A DNA stretch of 64,000 nt from positions 1,510,501 to 1,574,500 of the forward strand of contig AP026970.1 of assembly GCA_027924025.1 (NCBI GenBank), given 5' to 3'. This DNA is from Comamonadaceae bacterium OS-4 (lineage in GTDB: Bacteria > Pseudomonadota > Gammaproteobacteria > Burkholderiales > Burkholderiaceae_C). This document shows positions 59,549 to 64,000 of this stretch, one piece after another. Every line of letters begins with the position of its first letter. Positions within the stretch are counted from its first letter, which is position 1. Both the position numbers and the translations under genes were made by a program. The notes under the pieces were generated by a model. It searched no databases. It saw nothing but the letters and a program-made list of their open reading frames with translations, and had not been told where the DNA came from.

Positions 59549-59950
59549 TCAGTCCAGCGAGGCGCTCCAGCGCTCGTTCCAGCCGGTTTGCAGGGCACGC
59601 CGGTCGCGCTTGGTAGGGCGGCCGCCCGCAATCGTGTGGGCGGGCTCCGGGCTTAGGCGTTGTTGCTCGGCGGCGGTCAGCCGGTCGCGCACGCTGTCTG
59701 GGGTTTCTGCGTACATCAGCTGGGCCACCGGTGCCGGGCCGCGTTGCTCACTGATGAGCAGCACCTGCACGACTTTTTTGACCTTGCCTTGCCAGATCGT
59801 CAGGGTGTCGCCGGCCTTGACCTCTTTGGCGGGTTTGACGTCCCGGCCTTCCCACTGCACCCGGCCGAGTTGGACTTCATCCGTGGCCAGCGAGCGGGTT
59901 TTGAAAAAACGTGCGGCCCACAGCCACTTGTCGATCCGGGTGCTTTGCAT
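59549..59950 (-). CDS. Hsp15-like S4-domain RNA-binding protein
   Basis: 133 residues. The S4 fold at the N-terminus (MQSTRIDKWLWAARFFKTRSLATDEVQLGRVQWEGRDVKPAKEVKAGDTL) is the HslR signature; IDKWLWAARFFKTR is nearly invariant. HslR returns stalled 50S subunits with nascent chain to use. The C-terminal part with RPTKRDRRALQTGWN is also family-like. It is separated from the histidine kinase gene by 9 bp on the same strand, so may be co-transcribed. Confidence 0.92.
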   Translation of the reverse strand: MQSTRIDKWLWAARFFKTRSLATDEVQLGRVQWEGRDVKPAKEVKAGDTLTIWQGKVKKVVQVLLISEQRGPAPVAQLMYAETPDSVRDRLTAAEQQRLSPEPAHTIAGGRPTKRDRRALQTGWNERWSASLD

Positions 59951-59959
59951 GCGAAAACT

Positions 59960-61372
59960 TCAGCTGAGATAGAGCGGTAATCGTACACAAGCATCCAGTC
60001 CGGTGCAGGTGTCCCCTGAATACCGGTTGTTCAGCTGGATGGTTCCGCCCAATGCCATCACCATTTCGCGGGTGATGGTGAGACCCAATCCCGAGCCGGA
60101 GTGGGCGCTACCGGCTGCAAAGGGCTGGAACAAGCGCATGCGAAGCGCGTCGGAAATGCCGGGGCCGCTATCCGAAATGGTTATTTCGGCCTGGCCGTCT
60201 TTCGGCTGCATGTGGATGTGCAAACGGCCGCCTTCCGGGGTCAGGCGAATGGCGTTGTGCATCAGGTTTCTGGCCATTTCGCGGAGCATCCACTCATGGG
60301 CGAGCACCAAACAAGGCTCGGTGACCAACTCAAAGTCCAGGTCTTTCTCGGCAATCAAGGCGGAGAGGTCCAGCGCAATAGCGCGCACGGGCTCCGTCCA
60401 GTCCATGGCGGCGAAATCCTGCTGCTGGCGCACTTGCTCCACTTTGGCCAGTGAGAGCATTTGGTTGGCCAGCTGGGTGGCGCGGTCAACAGTGGTTTCT
60501 ATTTCTTCCAAACCTTGCCGTGCGGGAACGTCTCCCCGCAAAGCGGATTGCACTTGCACCTTGAGTACTGCCAGCGGTGTGCGCAGCTGGTGGGCAGCGT
60601 CGCGCACAAAGCGTTTCTGGTGGTCCAGCAAGTGCTGCAGTTTGTGCATGACGTGGTTGGTGGCCACCGCCAAGGGCTGGATCTCGAGGGGTAGCTCTGC
60701 GGCGGGAAGGGCCGTCAGGTCGTCTTCGCTGCGTTGCTCCAGCTCTTCACTTAACTGGCGCACAGGTCGGGTTGCCCGGTCCACCATGAACAGCACGACA
60801 CCGGCGATCACGGTGATGAGGATCAGCTGTCGCTGCAAGGTGTCTACCAAGATCTGCCGCGCCAGCGTGTGGCGCAGCTCCAGCGTTTCGGCGACCTGCA
60901 CCATGGCCATGGTGCGCTCCCGTCCACTGGCCACCGGCTGCAACAAAACCGCCACCCGCACGGGATCGCCACGGAAAGTGTCGTCATAAAAGTCCACCAA
61001 AGCCGCGTAAGGGCCTTGCGACGGGATTTTGCCGGTCCAGAGGGCAAGGTCTTGTTCCCCGTCCACCCACTGTCCTTGTGCGTTGGAAACGCGGTAACTC
61101 ATGCGGCTGCGGTTGTCGGCTTCAAATGCTTCCAGCGCCGAGTAAGGCACCTGGGCCCGCAGGCGCGCGCCACTGCCATGCCCTTCGATGTCCAGCAACT
61201 CACCGATGGCTTTGGCCGAGGCCAGCAGGGTCCGGTCATAGGCGGTGTTGACCGCAGACAAGGCCTGCCGGTACAGGCTGAAGGTGTCCACCGCCACGAA
61301 GAGCAGGATGGGAATCAGGATCCCCAGCAACAGGCTTTTGCGCAGGGAGGGGGTGGTGCCGGTGGCGGCCAT
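59960..61372 (-). CDS. TctE-type sensor histidine kinase
   Basis: 470 residues. TM1 is at about 15-35 (LLLGILIPILLFVAVDTFSLY), a periplasmic sensor domain lies at 36-175, and TM2 at about 178-198 (LILITVIAGVVLFMV), with a HAMP-like link. The H-box is FVRDAAHQLRTPLAVLKVQ. N, G1 and G2 boxes are REMARNLMHNAIRLTPEGG, ISDSGPGIS and GSGLGLTITREMV. It is one base behind the response-regulator gene, which begins the operon. The divergent tctCBA genes suggest citrate or another carboxylate as the signal. Confidence 0.94.
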   Translation of the reverse strand: MAATGTTPSLRKSLLLGILIPILLFVAVDTFSLYRQALSAVNTAYDRTLLASAKAIGELLDIEGHGSGARLRAQVPYSALEAFEADNRSRMSYRVSNAQGQWVDGEQDLALWTGKIPSQGPYAALVDFYDDTFRGDPVRVAVLLQPVASGRERTMAMVQVAETLELRHTLARQILVDTLQRQLILITVIAGVVLFMVDRATRPVRQLSEELEQRSEDDLTALPAAELPLEIQPLAVATNHVMHKLQHLLDHQKRFVRDAAHQLRTPLAVLKVQVQSALRGDVPARQGLEEIETTVDRATQLANQMLSLAKVEQVRQQQDFAAMDWTEPVRAIALDLSALIAEKDLDFELVTEPCLVLAHEWMLREMARNLMHNAIRLTPEGGRLHIHMQPKDGQAEITISDSGPGISDALRMRLFQPFAAGSAHSGSGLGLTITREMVMALGGTIQLNNRYSGDTCTGLDACVRLPLYLS

Positions 61373-61373
61373 G

Positions 61374-62048
61374 TCACTCTGCCTTGAGCAAGTAGCCCAA
61401 ACCGCGCAGGGTGACCAGGCTCACCCGGGTGGCGGTCAGTTTTTTGCGCAGGCGGTAGACCACGACTTCAATCGCTTCGAACTGCACATCGGCCTGACCC
61501 GGAAACACGACCTCAAACAAGCGCTCCTTGCTGACAGCGTGTCCGGGGCGCGACATCAGCGCGCCCATCAAGGCCAGTTCTTTGGGGGTGAGGTCCATGA
61601 CCTGGTGCCTGTGGTAAATGGCTCCGCTCATCCGGTCCAAACGGAGCTCGCCCACTTGCAGATCACTGCTTTGCGGTGGCGGGTTGTCGGCGTTGCGGCG
61701 GTGCAGGGCGCGCACCCGGGCTTCGAGCTCATCGAGGTCAAAGGGCTTGGGCAGGTAGTCGTCTGCGCCGGCGTTCAGGCCCAGCACTTTGTCGCCTACG
61801 GTGCCTCGCGCCGTGAGGATGAGTACGGGCGTGCGCAGGCCGTTGCGGCGGGCCTGTTTGAGCACATCGAGACCATCCATCCCCGGCAGGCTCAGGTCCA
61901 GCACCACGACGTCCGGCTGCACGTCGGTCCAAAGTTGCAGGGCTGCCGCGCCATCGCTGCACACATCGACCCGCATTTGCGCGCGCACCAGACTGCGTTG
62001 CAGCGTGGTGTGCAGTGCGGGGTCGTCTTCGATCAAAAGAAGGTGCAT
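61374..62048 (-). CDS. TctD-type OmpR-family response regulator
   Basis: 224 residues: receiver (1-120; LLIEDDPALHTTL, VVVLDLSLPGMDGLDVL, PVLILTARGTVGDKV, DYLPKPFDLDELEARV) and winged-helix DNA-binding domain (about 130-220; [39 protein letters not shown]). It is 110 bp from the divergent tctC gene, so it should activate that operon when TctE senses the substrate. Confidence 0.95.
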   Translation of the reverse strand: MHLLLIEDDPALHTTLQRSLVRAQMRVDVCSDGAAALQLWTDVQPDVVVLDLSLPGMDGLDVLKQARRNGLRTPVLILTARGTVGDKVLGLNAGADDYLPKPFDLDELEARVRALHRRNADNPPPQSSDLQVGELRLDRMSGAIYHRHQVMDLTPKELALMGALMSRPGHAVSKERLFEVVFPGQADVQFEAIEVVVYRLRKKLTATRVSLVTLRGLGYLLKAE

Positions 62049-62158
62049 GGTTTCGAAGAGGGTGCGGAGTTTACGGGTTTCCCCTAGGGTTTTTGGACAG
62101 CCGATTGACAGCCACGGCCCGCATCATAGGGCTTGCAATCAACCATAGGAGACTCCCC

Positions 62159-63124
62159 ATGCGTCGCGATACCTTCCTCAAATCCATGGCCGTCATGGCC
62201 GCAGCCGGTGCCTTGCCCCTGACAGCCCGTGCTGGCGCTAACGTGAAAATGATGATTCCTGCCAACCCCGGTGGCGGTTGGGACGGTACAGGCCGTGCCT
62301 TGGGCAAAGCCTTGATTGATGCCAAATTGGCAGACACCGTGCAGTACGACAACAAGGGCGGGGCCGCCGGCGTGATCGGTCTGGCGCAGTTCGTGAACTC
62401 TGCCAAGGGTGACCCGAATGCCTTGATGGTGATGGGTGCCGTGATGCTGGGCGGCATCATCACCGGAAAGCCTGCCATTTCCCTGGACAAGGCAACCCCT
62501 ATTGCACGTTTGACTAGCGAATACAACGTATTCGTGGTGCCTGCAGATTCCCCCTTCAAGACCATGAAGGATGTGGTGGCCCAGATGCAAAAAGACCCCG
62601 GCAGCGTGAAGTGGGGCGGTGGTTCCCGCGGATCCACCGAGCACATCTGCGCATCCATGCTGGCCACCAAGGTCAACGTGGACCCCAAGAAGGTGAACTA
62701 TGTGGCCTTCCGTGGCGGCGGCGAAGCGACTGCTGCCATTCTGGGCGGCAACGTGTCGGTGGGCGGCAGCGGCTACAGCGAGTTTGCGGAATACATCACC
62801 GCCGGCAAGATGCGCCCCATTGGTGTGACCTCTGAGAAGCGCCTGCCCGGACTGGCCAACGTACCGACCATGAAAGAGCAGGGCTACGACGTGGTTCTGG
62901 GCAACTGGCGCGGTGTGTATGGGGCTCCCGGCATCACCGCTGAGCAACGCGCAGCCCTGACCGATTTGATCGTCAAGGTCAGCAAATCCAAGGGTTGGGC
63001 AGAGGCACTGGAAAAGAACGGCTGGACGCCTGCCGTGTTGACCGGCAAAGCATTTGATGACTTCGTCGACGCCGACTTCGCCAGCCTGCGCGGCATCATG
63101 CACTTGTCCGGAATGTTGTCATGA
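62159..63124 (+). CDS. TctC-type tripartite tricarboxylate transporter substrate-binding protein
   Basis: 321 residues. The N-terminal signal (MRRDTFLKSMAVMAAAGALPLTARAG) could be Sec or Tat; the arginine motif is off by one residue. The mature part has VKMMIPANPGGGWDGTGRALGKAL and QYDNKGGAAGVIGLAQF, both TctC hallmarks. GNVSVGGSGYSEFAEYITAGKMRPIGVTSEKRLPG gives the second ligand region. Start set by AGGAG at 62147-62151. It overlaps tctB by 4 bp (ATGA). Confidence 0.95.
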   Translation: MRRDTFLKSMAVMAAAGALPLTARAGANVKMMIPANPGGGWDGTGRALGKALIDAKLADTVQYDNKGGAAGVIGLAQFVNSAKGDPNALMVMGAVMLGGIITGKPAISLDKATPIARLTSEYNVFVVPADSPFKTMKDVVAQMQKDPGSVKWGGGSRGSTEHICASMLATKVNVDPKKVNYVAFRGGGEATAAILGGNVSVGGSGYSEFAEYITAGKMRPIGVTSEKRLPGLANVPTMKEQGYDVVLGNWRGVYGAPGITAEQRAALTDLIVKVSKSKGWAEALEKNGWTPAVLTGKAFDDFVDADFASLRGIMHLSGMLS

Positions 63125-63630
63125 CCCCAGCGCTGAAAGCGCGGCAGGAAGCTGCCGTTGCATTCGGCGTGCTGCTCCTGGCCCTCGGGCTGGGGGCAGG
63201 CGCCTGGATTATTCCTTCCGAGGCGGGTTACGCCGGCGTCGGCCCTGATTTTCTTCCGTGGGTAGTCTCGGTCGCTCTGTTACTGTGCGGGGCCTTCATG
63301 TTGTGGGAAGTACGTACCGGCGGTTTCCGTGACCTTGAAGAAGGCGATGATGGTGAGCAACCTTACTGGCCCGGCTTTGTCTGGATGTCGGTAGGTCTGC
63401 TGGTCAACGCTGCATTGATCACCACCATCGGTTTTATCTTCAGCTGTGCCTTGTGCTTTGTGTTGGCGGCGCGCGGCGCTCGTCTTTCGCAAGGGCAGGC
63501 GGTTGGCGGTAGCCGGACGTGGATATTGGATGCGGTAGTGGGCCTACTGATTGCAGCGCCGGTGTATTGGATGTTTACGAAGTTTTTGGCCATCGGCTTG
63601 CCGGGTCTGACTCAAAGCGGGTGGTTGTAA
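63121..63630 (+). CDS. TctB-type small membrane subunit of the tripartite tricarboxylate transporter
   Basis: 169 residues with four hydrophobic segments ([91 protein letters not shown]). The ending LPGL before the stop is typical. It is coupled to tctC (4-bp overlap) and shares one base with the tctA start (TAATG). Confidence 0.92.
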   Translation: MTPALKARQEAAVAFGVLLLALGLGAGAWIIPSEAGYAGVGPDFLPWVVSVALLLCGAFMLWEVRTGGFRDLEEGDDGEQPYWPGFVWMSVGLLVNAALITTIGFIFSCALCFVLAARGARLSQGQAVGGSRTWILDAVVGLLIAAPVYWMFTKFLAIGLPGLTQSGWL

Positions 63631-64000
63631 TGGATATCTGGAATCAGCTCTTACAGGGCTTTGTCACGGCGGGCACGCCCATCAATCTACTGTGGGCCTT
63701 TGTGGGCTGCGCATTGGGCACCGCCGTCGGTGTGTTGCCCGGTATCGGACCCGCCACCGCAGTGGCCATGTTGTTGCCCATCACCACCAAGGTGGATGCC
63801 ACAGCCTCCATGATTTTCTTCGCCGGTATCTATTACGGCGCGATGTACGGGGGCTCGACCACGTCCATCCTGCTGAATACGCCCGGTGAAACGTCCAGCA
63901 TGGTTACGGCCATGGAGGGCAACAAGATGGCCAAGAGCGGGCGCGCGGGCGCTGCTTTAGCCACCTCGGCGATCGGATCGTTCTTCGCCGGAACGATTGC
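63630..64000 (+). CDS. TctA-type large membrane subunit, truncated by the window edge
   Basis: The first 123 codons of the roughly 500-residue permease. Visible hallmark motifs are [19 protein letters not shown] and [21 protein letters not shown], which form the conserved substrate path of TctA proteins. Start ATG at 63630 overlaps the tctB stop by one base. The remaining gene lies beyond base 64000. Confidence 0.95.
   Translation, partial: MDIWNQLLQGFVTAGTPINLLWAFVGCALGTAVGVLPGIGPATAVAMLLPITTKVDATASMIFFAGIYYGAMYGGSTTSILLNTPGETSSMVTAMEGNKMAKSGRAGAALATSAIGSFFAGTI

Overview
The window is a chromosomal segment of a betaproteobacterium of the order Burkholderiales, most likely a Comamonadaceae member close to Rhodoferax, Polaromonas or Curvibacter. 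The grounds are GC-rich coding with dense short-spaced operons, the gene order ribBX-ribH-nusB-aminotransferase, a TctCBA tricarboxylate uptake system with TctDE, a PEP-CTERM exported protein, and protein sequences of Comamonadaceae character throughout. I found no tRNA, rRNA, CRISPR array, integrase, transposase or prophage. No gene-free stretch exceeds 300 bases; the longest gaps are about 205 bp (before 33582), 180 bp (before 47627) and 174 bp (before 13210), and all look like promoter regions.

Region by region. 1-4850: a drug-efflux operon on the minus strand (marR, outer-membrane factor, emrA, emrB; emrB runs off the left edge) with a near-consensus promoter overlapping a palindromic operator. 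4858-14628: a catabolic operon on the minus strand (gabT, a four-gene polyamine-type ABC transporter, a ureohydrolase, gabD) with a divergent MocR/GabR-type regulator. Together these would import a guanidino or amino acid compound, release urea to make GABA, and convert GABA through succinate semialdehyde to succinate. 14712-32573: housekeeping and miscellaneous genes (alaS, two thioredoxin-fold proteins, ferredoxin-NADP reductase, a three-gene overlapping cluster of small unknowns, lipocalin, a small OB-fold protein, HNH protein, glycosyltransferase, DUF427, DinG, transglutaminase-like protein, pabB-pabC fusion, TIGR03790 protein, PEP-CTERM lectin, rhomboid, RluA-type synthase). 32588-39678: trmB, a chemoreceptor, gluQ, an FAD oxidoreductase, and a LysR regulator divergent from pirin and flavodoxin genes.

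39734-47447: a complete chemosensory operon on the minus strand (cheA, cheW, mcp, cheR, cheB, cheX and two cheY-like genes) without any flagellar or pilus genes next to it. CheA has an unusual N-terminus and no evident P2 domain, and the receptor ends in a candidate CheR-docking pentapeptide. 47627-50155: a secreted small protein, a DUF2145 protein, trhO and a hypothetical gene. 50217-61372: dnaE, tolQRA (without tolB-pal next to it), an aminotransferase, nusB, ribH, a RibBX-type riboflavin gene and an hslR-like gene. 59960-64000: TctE/TctD two-component system divergent from tctC-tctB-tctA (tctA cut by the right edge).

The most interesting non-gene signal is a dispersed ~56-bp hairpin element present in six recognisable copies. 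Three sit 13-27 bp behind a stop codon in the sense orientation (alaS, tolA, ureohydrolase). Three lie inside open genes without breaking the frame: two of these encode alignable peptides, and one forms the hydrophobic core of a signal peptide.
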